NCBI RefSeq assembly: GCF_019279795.1
Contig: NC_056726.1
Location: 1,019,860,835-1,019,924,834, forward strand
Reading direction: 5' to 3'
Length of the DNA: 64,000 bases
Origin: Protopterus annectens
Taxonomy: Eukaryota; Chordata; Ceratodontiformes; Protopteridae
The position numbers and the translations under genes are program-made. Each line of letters starts with the position of its first letter. Positions within the stretch are counted from its first letter, which is position 1. The notes below the pieces were generated by a model. It searched no databases, was not told the DNA's origin, and worked only from the letters and a program-made list of their open reading frames with translations. This document shows positions 49,141-61,400 of the stretch, one piece after another.

Positions 49141-51010
49141 AGGTTCATGGGTTCATACTAGGCTATACACCCTAGGCCATTAGTAAGCCTAGCCAGAGTG
49201 TGTGTGTCTATTGCCACCCCTTGCTATGTTCAATTATGGCCATTTATGAAGTTGTTCACTGTGCCTGTGTCTGGTCGTGACACAGTGAGGACCCCAGTAT
49301 ACATGTACGGTCATCCATCCACTTGGCAATATTCCTGTTGAGGGGTGTCAGTGAGGGGCTCTGCCTACCATGGATTGGGATCCTGTTTCTGGGTGTGGGG
49401 AGCCTCTGGGTTATGTATCTGTCCCTCCAGCACATCTTATTTCATTATGTGTTGAGGCTGACATCTGTGACTCTCACAGCTCCAATGGCTTTGATTTCCT
49501 GTGGTGTAGCATGTCCATTACTCCTGTGTTGGACATGGCCTTGTACAACAGACATACAATGCCTCTGTGTAGGCAGTGTGTGACTGCAGTCAGCTGGGGT
49601 TTCTACAGCCAGGCAGCATATGACATATATTTCACACCCTTTATCCTGTTGGTGAGGTAACTATGAGGTCTTCCGAACTGCTGCAGGTGTCACATATGGT
49701 ACATCCCATATGAGTCATTGTACTAGATTATGGGTCTGATAAGGGAACAGTACAGCGGCACAGTGACCTCTCTTGATGTTGATGTGAATCCTTTCATGAT
49801 ACGGTGTCCAGTATCGACAATCTTCATAGCCACATTGGCATTGTGGGTGTCACATGACAGATTAATGTTGACCTGTGTCCCTAGGTCCCTGATTACTCCT
49901 TGCATACATAATGGTTTGACACCTATGTGGTAATTTGTGTGTACCTTGTCTGGTATTTGGTGGGACATTCATACTGTCCAGTGTCTTCGGATGTCTGGGT
50001 GGAGTTCTTGTGTGTGAGAGTGTGGTCTGTCACATGCTACAGACTGTACAGCAGGTTTGACTACAGTTATGTGCACATGGGTGGTCTCCGCTGCTTTGTA
50101 CCTTGTCAGTTACCTGGCAATATGGGTGCCTATGCTGCATATGGATACTCCCCCTCCTTTGATGTTTTGGTGCAGGTGTTGGGGCCATAACACATGATAT
50201 GTGGTATAACCTAGTAGTGCAGGTGTGCTATCACTAGGTTTGCAGCAGGCTTCTGTCACTGCACAGACATCAATGTTCTCCATAATGGGAAGTGCCTCAG
50301 GGGCATGCTTATTGCAGTTTACACATCTGGCATTGGTCAGCATTACCCTTATGTTTCCTACCACTTATGTTTTCTAGGGTGGTGGGTAGTCTTTTTGGCC
50401 TTGCCTACATACGGCTCTATGGAGGCGGCAAAGGCCTTATCCAGTATCCAGACGCACATGGGTAACAGCTGCAAGCCATCCCTGGAACAGCAGCATGGCT
50501 TGTCATGCTTGACATCTCAAGCAGACAGACATTAGACCCTCTTGGACTGACAGCTGTAACTGTGCCAGCTGTTAAACATGAGCATTCTGTGTTTGTACCG
50601 TGGCATCATTCTTGGTGAGGGTTGGATGCTGCACACAGCCAGTGTCATACCGCCCTGGGGTACATACTCAGAGGGACCATCCATGTCTCTTTTGATGTTG
50701 ACCAGGGAGGTACATCTCAGGTAATTCACACCAGCATGGACACTGAGTGCATCATATTTCTGCTTGCTTTGGGGTGACCTGCGTACTTGTGTTATGTGGC
50801 ATTCTGTGGCAGCCTACAGGCAGCTTACTCTACCCTTTCCCTTGTTCAGTCTGGTGAGTGGGACAGCAGTGTGTCTACCTATACAGACACCTATTACGAC
50901 TGTATCAGGCATGTTGTTTCTCCTTCTGGCCTGTGACTGTTTGGCACACCAGCTTTGCGTACTATTCGTTGCAAGTGCTATGTTTGAAGGTTGTGGTTGC
51001 TTGTGATCTG
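49141..51010 (-). mobile_element. CR1-like LINE with internal deletion, minus strand (copy M2)
   Basis: The 3' tail is at 49141-49250 (minus: 'ggctaggcttactaatggcc', then 'cctatgaac'), RT C-terminus at 49310-49370, and the thumb segment at 49968-49723 (NYHIGVKPL, VIRDLGTQVNINLS). It then jumps directly to the endonuclease start at 50364-50110 (NIDVCAVTEACCK, GYTTYHVLWPQ) and the ORF1 esterase at 50729-50532 (MNYLRCTSLVNIKRDMD, IQPSPRMMPRYKHRM). About 1.5 kb of endonuclease, linker and RT is missing. Confidence 0.8.
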
Positions 51011-51059
51011 CTTTGAAGGCTTCTGTTGGTGTGGTGTGTTTGTAATTAAAGCCTTCTCT

Positions 51060-52640
51060 GTTTATGTGTTTGGTTTACAGTTGTGGTAGGTCTATGTGGG
51101 ACTGGGTTTGTGGTGTATGTGGTTACCTTCTCCTCCTGCCTAGTTTAGACAGTACTGGGTTGGTGGAGCTCAACCTCTGGTTTGGATACATGGATGCATC
51201 TATCACATATATTTGTATTTATTGGGGGGTGTTGTGGTTGTCTGTGTATTTGGGACTGGTGTCACATTGCCTCTGGATTCACAGATTCTACTTGTCGTGG
51301 CTGGACTTACTGGATTGTATGTGTGGACATATGTTATTGCCATACTACTGGTCAGTGATTACTTCCCTTTTTATGTTTGCTCTATCATGTGGTAGCTTCT
51401 TCATTCTCTTGCATGGTTTGGTAATGGCTGGAGTCCAGCATGCCAGATGCCTGCGTGTATGGCAATGTGTGTTGTTGTTATTTGTGACTGCATACTCCAA
51501 GCATTCCTGGCTGTGTTCATGAAATGCCTGTATAACATGTTCTGTGGTGTGTCCCATATTCTGCACTTGCACAGGGCCTTTTGTGGATTCAACATCGGTT
51601 TTGAGGGCTGCAACCTATGCTTTACACATGTTTTTCACTGTGGTATTCTGGCCAGGGACTGGGGTCAGGATGTGTATATCCACTGTGATTACTCTATGGT
51701 CTGGTCTTACCAGTGAGAGGTACACTTCTCCTCTTGCCATCCAGTACACATGTTGGTGATTACCACATCCAGTATGCTTACCCCTCTTGTGGGAGTGGTA
51801 CATTGTTCCTGGGCATTTTGGTTTATGGAATCTGGGTAATTTTCTCCTACTGTGTTGGTGCTAGTATAATGCTCCCGGTGTATGTCTGGGTATTTTCAGT
51901 CAAGCAATATAATGTGGTTTGGGGGGCTTGATATATTCATGTATTCTGACACAGGCCAAGTGCAGTTCCTGATATTAGGACAGTAGTCTGCAGCAGGCTA
52001 TATACTGGGAGGTGGTTTTAGCCATTGGTATTTGACCATGGCTAATCCATGCTGCTTCTTGTTGTGGTACCAACATGGGGGTGTGGTTATCCTTGCCATT
52101 TCTTGCTAGTCACCCTCCTTTTGTAGCTTGTTCCATGTTTTGCGGCTGTACAGCACAGTATGAGGTGTGACCTGGTAGTGTTAGGGTGCTGATGTGAGCC
52201 TTGACCCAGTTCTCTATTACAGGACTGGTATCTACATTCTCCATACTGTGTGCGTATACACTGCACACATCTTGCTGTTTATACATCTGTCATTGGGTAG
52301 CATTACATCTAGGTTCCTATCCCTTGTAGAACCTATGAAGGTGGGCTTGTGTTTTGAGACTTACCTATTCAGGGCATGCTGTGGGTACTGACAGCCTTTG
52401 CCAGTATCCATGGGGCATGGCATGATTGGTGCACGCCACCCCTAGCAGGTGGTGCATCATGTCAAGCTCCGCATGCCTTCCCAGCCTGAAACACATTGGC
52501 TCCCCTTTGACTAACTGCATTACTTCAGCCAGTTATTGCACTTGATCATCCCATCGTCATTTTGTGGCTTCATGCTTGGTGAGGGTGGATGTTAGTCAGG
52601 GTGCTCAGGTGTGCATACAGTACATGGTGTTACATTACTT
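51060..52640 (-). mobile_element. CR1-like LINE, linker-endonuclease-ORF1, minus strand (copy M3)
   Basis: Linker at 51613-51345 (HFMNTARNAWSMQSQ equals HLHECMDRAIPNR), endonuclease C-terminus at 51803-51615 (YLSLVRPDHRVITVDIHI), endonuclease start around 52100-52260, and a degraded ORF1 end to about 52640. No intact frame. Confidence 0.72.
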
Positions 52641-52796
52641 AACACATGGCATTCATGCCTCAGGTGGTGCTGTAGGGCTGCCTCTGTCGGATGAGCATAT
52701 TACACTTCCCTGTACATGTTTGTGAGCAGGTCATGTCATTTTAGGCATCCATGTTATTATTTGAGTGAGTCAGAGGGGGTATCATTCCCAGGGTTC

Positions 52797-54218
52797 CTAT
52801 TGAGCCAGTGTATGTGCTATGCGTTGCCTCTTTGCCAAGGCCAGGGCATACTGGGCACGCCTCCTTCTGCCTACTGGGGCAGGCTCAGGTTGTTCCTCCT
52901 CTGAGTCACGCTCTGCCTGTGATGGCCTTGGCATTGTTAGGGGGCTGTTTGGCCCGGCCGTATGCTGGTCCTGCTGCAGCTGTTTTCGCAAGATCATATT
53001 ATGTAGCATAGCACATACCATGACAATTTGGGTACATGTAGTTGGTGTGTACTGCAAGGCTCCACCAGATGTGTCCAGACACTGGAAGCGTGACTTGAGC
53101 AGCCCAAACACACGCTCTATTACATTACGTGTTTGTGCGTGTGCCTCATTATGGCGTTCCTGTTCAGGTGTGTGTGCGTTTCTGATGGGTGTCATCAGCC
53201 ACAGCTCCAGTGCATAACCTGCATCCCCCACTAGGTGTCCATGTGGGATGTCCCCATTGGCAAATGTCTGGTACAGCTGCGTCAAATGCCAGATGTGGGA
53301 ATCGTGGTAACTCCCAGGGCAGCCAGCACACACATTCATTATTATGCCCTGGGCATCACACACGACCTGGCAGTTGAAGGAGGGGAAGCCCTTGCGGTTA
53401 ATGTAGGCCCTACCCTGCTCACCGGCTGGTGCTTTGATGCATATGTGCGTGCAGTCTATTGCACCCACTACCTCAGGGTATTCCGCTATTTGCTGGAAGA
53501 GATGCATATTGCTGGCCAATACCTCACGGGCATTGGGGAAATATACATGATCACCGACATGTGCTGACATGGCATCCAGGAACTGGTGCAGTACCCTGGA
53601 GGCTGATGCCTGTGATATCCCCATCATATCGCCAGTTAGTCTCTGGAAGGTACCTATTGCTAGTATTCTTAGGCCAACACATACCTTGGTTTCCACTGGG
53701 ATGGGTTCCCCTCTGTTGGTTCTGTGCATGAGGTGTGGCCTGCACAGCTCAACAATTTGCTGCAGGAGCTCTCTGTCCACTCTATAGCGCTCTACTATCT
53801 CCAGTTCATGTAACACGTGGTAGGTGACCCTGGGCCTGTACACTCTTCTCCATCTCCTCACTGTGGGTTGTCTGGCACTATCTGCATTGTCACCACCCTC
53901 AGCAAGTCGCCTATGTGCGGCACAGTGGTGCAGTGGTTAACATTGTCACCTCACAACAAGAGGTTCTCCGGTTCGATTCTCGGCTGGGGTGCCTTCTGTG
54001 TGGAGTTTGCATGTTCTCCCTGTGTTCGCGTGGGTTTCCTCCGGGTACTCCGGTTTCCTCCCACATTCCAAAGACATGCATCTGGAGCATTTCTCCCCGG
54101 GCCTCCGCTGAAAACAGGCTCTGTGGAACCTAGTCGGACATTCCCGGTCAACAAATGATAAATAAATAAATAAATAAATAAAATGTCTCATTATGACAGC
54201 TATGGCAGCCCCTAACAT
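52797..54218 (-). CDS. PIF/Harbinger transposase (HARBI1-like DDE), 5' end split by a SINE
   Basis: The uninterrupted part, 53861-52797, is 354 codons with no stop or shift. An HTH lies at residues 75-94 (LTGDMMGISQASASRVLHQF). Catalytic residues are Asp136 in VVGAIDCTHI, Asp213 in LVGDAGY and Glu249 in NVIERVFGLLK, giving DD35E. It also has the family CPGSYHDSHIW block and an acidic/basic tail (GRRRRAQYALALAKRQR). The first codon of that stretch is GTG, so it is not the real start. The frame is open upstream to 53917, where a SINE is inserted, and resumes in the same frame beyond the SINE at 54184-54218, with the likely ATG at 54218-54216 (MLGAAIAVIM). It cuts and pastes Harbinger DNA together with a Myb-like partner. 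It is the best-preserved protein in the right half. Alternative: a domesticated HARBI1-type host gene, less likely given the disruption. Confidence 0.9.
53917..54183 (+). mobile_element. tRNA-derived SINE with L2-like tail
   Basis: Head with A box TGGTGCAGTGG (53926-53936) and B box GGTTCGATTCT (53970-53980). The body is well known from vertebrate SINEs of this type ('gtgtggagtttgcatgttct', 'tcctccgggtactccggttt'). The 3' tail 'tctccccgggcctcc' ... 'cccggtcaacaaatg' plus (AAAT)n is shared with the L2-like LINE at 41.4-41.5 kb. The flanking ATGT at 53913-53916 and 54183-54186 is a candidate short target duplication. Little internal decay. Confidence 0.88.
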
Positions 54219-54549
54219 TTCTGCTCTGAGTTCAGCTTTTTCAGTTTTCACTTCTATTAGCTTACTCCTGTCTTGCAGTGTTTCTTAAGGGAAACATCCT
54301 GCACTACTGTTTGCAGAGTTTTAAGTGCTGGGCTGGGCTACTATTCTGCCTGTGTAATTGCCTGCTTCTAATTATTTTCACCTGCTAGCTTCAGCAGTTA
54401 TCCCTGCTAGCTTCCTATGAATTCTGTTGCTTCCTTTTTTCTCTCTGTTTCCTCAGGGGGGAGCAACATGCATACCATCAGAAACACGCTCACAGTGGCT
54501 TACACGCGAGCACACGTGCTCACATGGTTCAGAATCTACTTATTCGGGT

Positions 54550-54715
54550 TAAAACGTGCGTACACCCACACAAACACTGTTACACATCTGCCAACAGCCT
54601 CCAACATACTCAGCCTGCCCTACACGTGCGCACACCCACGCAAACAGTGTTAAACATCTCCCAACATGCTCCCACATGCTTAGTCTGCCTTACACGTGCG
54701 CACACTGCCCTACTC
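54550..54715. repeat. Three-copy ~69-bp tandem repeat
   Basis: 'acgtgcgtacacccacac' (about 54555) recurs as 'acgtgcgcacacccacgc' (about 54624) and 'acgtgcgcacactgccc' (about 54693). 'aacatctcccaacatgctc' sits between them. Confidence 0.8.
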
Positions 54716-55184
54716 GCACTTCATGGCGCCGCGACAGATGCACGCCAGCAAGAAACTTTGGTGTAGGTAACAGTGTACACCTTCCATTTCTTGACTTTCC
54801 ATGACTTATCTAGTGGCACACCTCTTTCCATGATCTGTGCCTGTCATCTGTCATGTTACACTGGCCTCCAATGAACTGCATTTCTTTCTACCATTCCCCC
54901 CTGTGATGTTACCTATCTCCTACTCTATTCCTCCCCCTTATGTATCTCTTACACTACTCAGACTGTGCTCATTTGCTATGTGACTGTGAGATTCAGTATC
55001 CTAACCCTCATTTACATGAGATTGCCTACTAATGCTTAGTTACATGTCTTAGACTCAGCTTCCCCCCCTTAGCAACCACTACACAGTGGCCATGTTGTTT
55101 TTGGTCTGCTGGTCCCTGCATTGTCATTCCATGTATTGCATGAAACCCACATTTGTGGGTTTATAACCTTCATTTTCATGTTTT

Positions 55185-55460
55185 ATACAGCGCAGCCCGT
55201 TTGCGCGGGGCTGCGCTGGGTTTAAACATCGGTGATCGCCGAAAAACAAAAATTATCCCCCGGATTCATGAAGCTCGGCGCAAGGCCGGTGTAAGGCTTG
55301 CACCTGCAGTGCAGTGTATAACCGGCATAGCAGCGCCACATGCATAGTAATGAGTGTGCGCCGCAACCACAATCAAGTGCAGAGGGCACGTGCACGAGCC
55401 CAAGTAGGATGCGCCCGTAGGCGTGGCCAAGGCGGCAGGCGAGGAGCAACCTAAAGTGCT
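55185..55460. repeat. Terminal-like GC-rich block related to 29745
   Basis: Contains GCGCAGCCC/GGGCTGCGC inverted words at 55190-55216 and, from 55257, CCCCCGGATTCATGAAGC followed by 'gcaaggccggtgtaaggc' and later 'atgcatagtaatgag' and 'gcgcccgtaggcgtggc', in the same order as the block at 29745-29985. It probably marks an end of a DNA transposon, but no inverted partner was identified. Confidence 0.5.
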
Positions 55461-58400
55461 GACTGTCACAGGCCGCCTGCAATAGTAACCGCACCAACCA
55501 GTGTCCGTGGATAATGAAACGTACGCAGAGTATGCAACATAGTACCCGTCCACACAAAATGGAGAACCAAACATTAATCCACGAAGTCCAAATTGTACCC
55601 GTCCAAGGAACAAAGGATACGCGTAATATCGTGTCCGTCACACAATGCACTGTCAGCAGGCATACCCAGTGAAGGTGTACTGCATCATGTCAGCGTGCCG
55701 CACCTACACACAAGTAGCCCCATGGGCATGGTCACCAGCAGTCCCACAGTGGTAGTGAGAGTACACAGCTGGGCAGTCGTGTCTATATAACAACCAGAAA
55801 GAAACCAGATACCCTAAACACAGACAAACATGTGCATAGCAACATGTGCTAGACCCAGCAACGTACCGCCGATACACATAGGATGGTGTATGCCGGCGGA
55901 ATATCCAGAAGCAGAACCCATGCATGCAAATGTAATACACAACAGCCCGCCATAGCACGTAACCCGCACCCATGTACGACCGTCCACCCAATCCAGCTAC
56001 CAGCCTTGCAGCTGCACAACTACACACAGTGGGTATACCCCAAATGTAGTAGGAAGTATTGTCCTAGGCAGTGACACGCGTGCAAATATGTACCCCACAT
56101 GTCAACATCCCACCCCAGGTACTGATATCCAAATGGCCGCATGTGAATGTGTCGGCAGAATGCGTACATCCCGCATGTGGTACGGACCTGTCGAAACCCC
56201 ATAGGTGTTCACACGCCACGGTGTCCATAACTGTACACATCTGGACAAAGCAGTATGTGCAGCCACTGTACCGATGATTAGCTATGCAGACATGTCAAAC
56301 ACAAGACATAGGGCGGAACAGCCACCCACCAAGCAGGTCACCCCAGCAGGGTGCCACATGCACAGAAGGTGAAGGTGGGACATCACACGTAGATATTTGT
56401 GGTGCCGTATGGCCAAACACCCACGGCCAATGCAAAGGATTGAATAACACGTATATGCCTGGATGAATGGGTATGTCATAGCATGGGAATAGCCTAAGCT
56501 ATCCAACATAATAGCCATGCGTACCAGATACAAAATGCCAGTAACACGCAGTAGTAATGCAGGAAGGCATACACGACTGTGACAATATCACAGGACATAT
56601 GGCACGTGTCAAGTGTCGACGCAGGACGCATATGTCCAGGATGGGGCCCCCTGCAAAGAGGAACACGTGCCAACCCCACCCCCTACTGACGTATCGGCAG
56701 TAGAAACACAACCCGAACACACACCAATACCACCGTCCAACCCACGATAGCAACAGAGGCCGGACAAAGACCACCATGATGCGTGCACAAACAGGGACAC
56801 AGGTAACCGTTGCTCCGACAACCCCCCACAGGCCACCGAATAATAGTATGGACATACGCATGTAATGCTGCGAAGGATGTGTGGTAGTCCTCAGTATCAC
56901 AGAGATAGGTACACAGATACACTGTAACCAACCGTGACATATGTGTACTGTACACAGCATACCTGCAGGTAATACATAGTTCAATCATGTGCCACATAAA
57001 TATCCACGTATAAATGAGGACAGGGGATAGACAAGTGTGAATGGGACAAACGCAGAACATGGCATATGTATGATAACCGGCACCACCCACAGCATTGTAT
57101 GCCAATAGCAGAAGCTATTGTTGGTTGTCCAAACACACGGTTCTGTACACATCGAATACCATAGCAATAACCGCGCCGGATGTGGGTAATGCTGGAAATA
57201 CCCACGGTAGACGTGCGTCCCGAGGCCAATGCCCGAGGGACCACACAAAGGCAACCGTGGGTAAATACAGCAGTACCCACACCCAGACGGGTCATTGCTA
57301 GTATGCCATATCATCTAGGAAAGAAACTATAAATTCCCAGACATAATGGCACAGCATAATGCCTGTCCGCCCATCCGCAGATATACGGCACCAGGCGGTG
57401 CGGACGCATTCGCGCGAGATGTCCATTGCCAATGTCGACACTGTCTCGCTATGTGAAACAAAGTCAACATAGCAATTCAATACAAAACAGCGACGGAGAG
57501 CACGATGTCCCCGTTGCTGTGCTGTACAACCTGTTCCGCCATGATAAATGTGTGTAGCAGAGCGGGACTGCCCCAAAGTAAGCAACGGACATGTCCGTGG
57601 CTCAGTTAAAGCTGTCACGCAATGTTAAACCCATGTAACATAGCGAGACAGGTTATAAATACCGAGGTATACTAATGGAAATAGGTCCGGTCGACCAGAC
57701 CGTGTGCCATTACTATAACACGATCTACAACGGGCACGCAGGCCAATCAGCGTACACGGTTAGGAATAATGGGGGGGGGGTTATGGTATCATAGACACGG
57801 ACAAACCGTGCCCATGTGACTCGTCTGACATTCGTACACGGTCAGGGCAGTTCCGTACACTAGGCGGACAAGACCAAACCCAAAGCACCACAGGAACACC
57901 CTGACAATCGAAGGCCTGTATGCGTTGGGGCTATAAGCCCCCGTGATCCGAATATCCCTGCGGTCATGACATATGCATCCTGGGCCATGAGCAGTAGGGA
58001 ATAGGGAATGTGTAACATGTAGTACCGCACTTTTCCTAGCAGGAGAATGGATGCCTGTGACGTACGTGAGTACGGGGGGTGGGGGGGAATATGTTAATGT
58101 AGCTATGTACCATGGGTATGCATATAAATGAGACAGAACAGCAAACGTAGTGGTCACAGCAACTGGCAAACGTGAATGCAGTCCCGTTTGAATTACAACT
58201 ATATAACATATAAATGTGAACGTGTACGTAATGCGTCTGTGCTGCAAAGACAGTTACATGTGTAAAGGTGAAAGTGTGTTCCGCACACGTCCGTCAACCG
58301 GATCAGAGATATGTTACCGGAACAGTCACAACTAATACAGACCACGTAACCACACAGACCCAGTAAACATATGTAACCAGAATACGGATATGCATGTGAG

Positions 58401-61400
58401 CGCGCCAGAGCCCACAATTAGGAAATGCAAGTGCGCCTGTGCGTGTGTGATCCGCTCACAGCAGGGAAAGTTAATGCTGTGTCCTCCACGTTAGTTATAC
58501 ATGTCTCAAAACTGTCAGCCTCTGAAAGTATGGAACCGGACAATGCCATGCAAAGTACCGGTACAAATAGTGAGAAACACATGCTATGTGATAAGACAAA
58601 CATAGAATGTGGATAGAATAACGTGTGTGTTAGTAGCAGGGATTGATGACGGTTATGCATCTGTAACCCGACCCACTTGTCAGAAGGTGCCACCGTATGA
58701 ATTGTGTTTTGTTGGTTCACACTTGTTGACCGGGCTAGGCTAGCTGGATATATGTCCAGTGTCAGCAGAGGCCCATGGAGAAATGCTCCACACACAATAA
58801 TAGCACAACATACCAAAGTACTCATATATGTAACCAAAAAAGAACAACAATAGAAAGTGTCCTGAAAGGACTGGTTACATACAGATTCCAGATGACAGAG
58901 AAATATATGGCCAGTGGAAGCACGTCATAATTACGGAATCAGGTCTCTATAGAATCAAGTAAGTCTCACATGACATGCCAGCGAATTGCCAGATAGACAC
59001 AGGTCAATGTAACACACAGCAAGATAAAGGGCCAATCAGCCATACACCCTGCCAGAACCTGTACAGTGGAAAGGTATGGTATGGTAATAGATGTGTGTAC
59101 ACAGGTAATCCACAGACAGTAACAAAGCAAGGTATGAAACAAGGGGTTCACATGTATATATGTACACACAACAGTCCGACGTCCGTGATATATGACACAT
59201 GGATATAGATATGCCAAGTAATACATAATATGGGTAGTCAAACAGACATCCACAAACGGGGAACATACAGCAGCAGTCAAAACCACTGGCCAGATGGTGA
59301 CAGTCCAGCAAGTTCTACACTTTACAGATGCACACTGGTGTCCATTGTAGGACTCCAAAAATTGCTCCATTCTCAACCCCTGCTGCGATCGACGCAAAAG
59401 AAGTGACAGCCGCGACTACGGAACAGCTAGACATATGCATCAAAAGCGTGTTTATGGTTGATGACACGTGTCCAGGAAATGCAGGACATATGAACAGAAA
59501 TCCCCAGATTGGCGAGTCCATAGAAGTGCGTCCACATCCCAGTACCGCACACATTAAGCATGTGTAATGTATACCGTCGAGGGTTGCAGAAATGAGAACT
59601 TGGGTATGCAGAAATGGGCCTCGGTGTTGTTTGGCAGAGAATCCGTTGGCCCGCCCCGTGGGAGGGATGTGGGTATAGCACATGCCTTAATCCCCACTAA
59701 TGGTACAAAGCATCCACCGGATAATGCGGAAAGCAGGTGTGAAATGTGTACAGCCCTATATCAGTGTCCAGTAGGCGATTCCCATGGATGGACATGCGTA
59801 CGACCAAGATGGCACCCATAACTGGAAATCTGGCGGAATTACACAGCTGCAGTAAGGCATAGCACAGGAAATACAGATAGGGACTACATTAGAAATTCCC
59901 CATACAAAGTCAGACCGTCGTGCGAATACCGCATATAGCTCTCAATCTGCCATCACCAAAATGGGGATCACTCGCCTCCATATTGCAGAACAAATGGGCG
60001 ACCTGTGGAACACATACTAATGGCTCACTAACAACTTCAACTAGGAAGGTCATAGGATGGTTAAACTATGCCGTTCCCACTTATAAAGAAGATCCTTTAA
60101 GGAATTAATATGATTAATGTCAATTGACCATGGATTTCACCTAAACCATTCCTAACACTGAATGTGTAACAGACCCTTTCAATGTGGAACTTTGAGGGAT
60201 TCCGAGGAGCATGACCCATTGAAGACTCCAAATGAGGTACGTCCCTCATAACCAGGTACACTGGAGAGGTATGCTGGCATAGCCATGAATACGGATGTTA
60301 TGAGTGTCACTACTCATGCAATGGAAATAGCGCTCCCTATCACCCACCGCACAGTCCGGAATGCCTAGGCAGCAATCAGCTAGGAAGGCACAGCACTATG
60401 CAAAACGTAACAAGGGCAATGGCCGAACGTCAGGGTGTTTACACATAATGACAGCAGGTCAGGGTATGCAGGAGCTACCTGTCCAAAATACATGTACTGA
60501 ACCGGTGATCCTAGGTGGACAGGTGGGAAGAAAGACAGCAGGACAAATGTGCAAACATGCATATGTCCTACCCCAGTAACTGTGAATGACAACGTATGCC
60601 CCGCGAAGGTCAAAGTTGAAGGTAAGCAGACACAAAGGTGACGTGTCCCCCAGGGTGCCATGAAGTGTCAACATAACAAATGTCAGGCCCCCATAGCCGT
60701 ACGTGAGCCCCGCCACTGACGGGAAGCGCAAATACGACGCACACATATGGTACAGGAAAGAACAAGTAGTGTGGATAAGCAGATGTAGACCTGTGTGAGG
60801 AACACAACTGTCTGCGTGGGTGTGCCGTGCAAATACAAAGTAATGCCATGAGGTCTGTCATGCCGCCACACACTGTGTGTGTATTGTAGGCAGACAGTAG
60901 GCATGTTGTAGTAGTCACATACCCTGCAACTGCAGAGATGTACGTAGACTGAGTAGAAGTCTGCCTCATATGTTCGCTGTGTTCCACGTAACAGTAGCAG
61001 TCCGGCGCCCACATGATAACTGACGACAGGACACAACGACAAACATGCGAGGAAGACACCACATCGGACGGAAATGCCATACGCATGCATAACATATCAC
61101 TGTGCCCACTATCAATGTTTCTAAGAGAAACATGACATGACTGGCCCCGAGTGTCCCACTATCTCCTAAGGCCATGTCCAGATATACGTCCCCTGAGGTG
61201 GAGTGTTATGAACAGACACAGATACACGTGTGTGGAAACACTAGGATCCACTTCAAAATGATGGGATGTGCTCATAGCCGCCTTAGGCATAGGCCAACCC
61301 AGCTGCCTAGGCCCGCGCCTAGCAGGGCCACCTTTCCAGTAGTTATGTCATGTAGGTACACCAGGATGGGGCACCATGTGTTGTGGTGGGGGCTTATGGA

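Noticed and set aside
29745-55460. The two terminal-like blocks as the two ends of one 25-kb transposon
   Set aside because: They are in the same orientation; terminal inverted repeats must be opposed.
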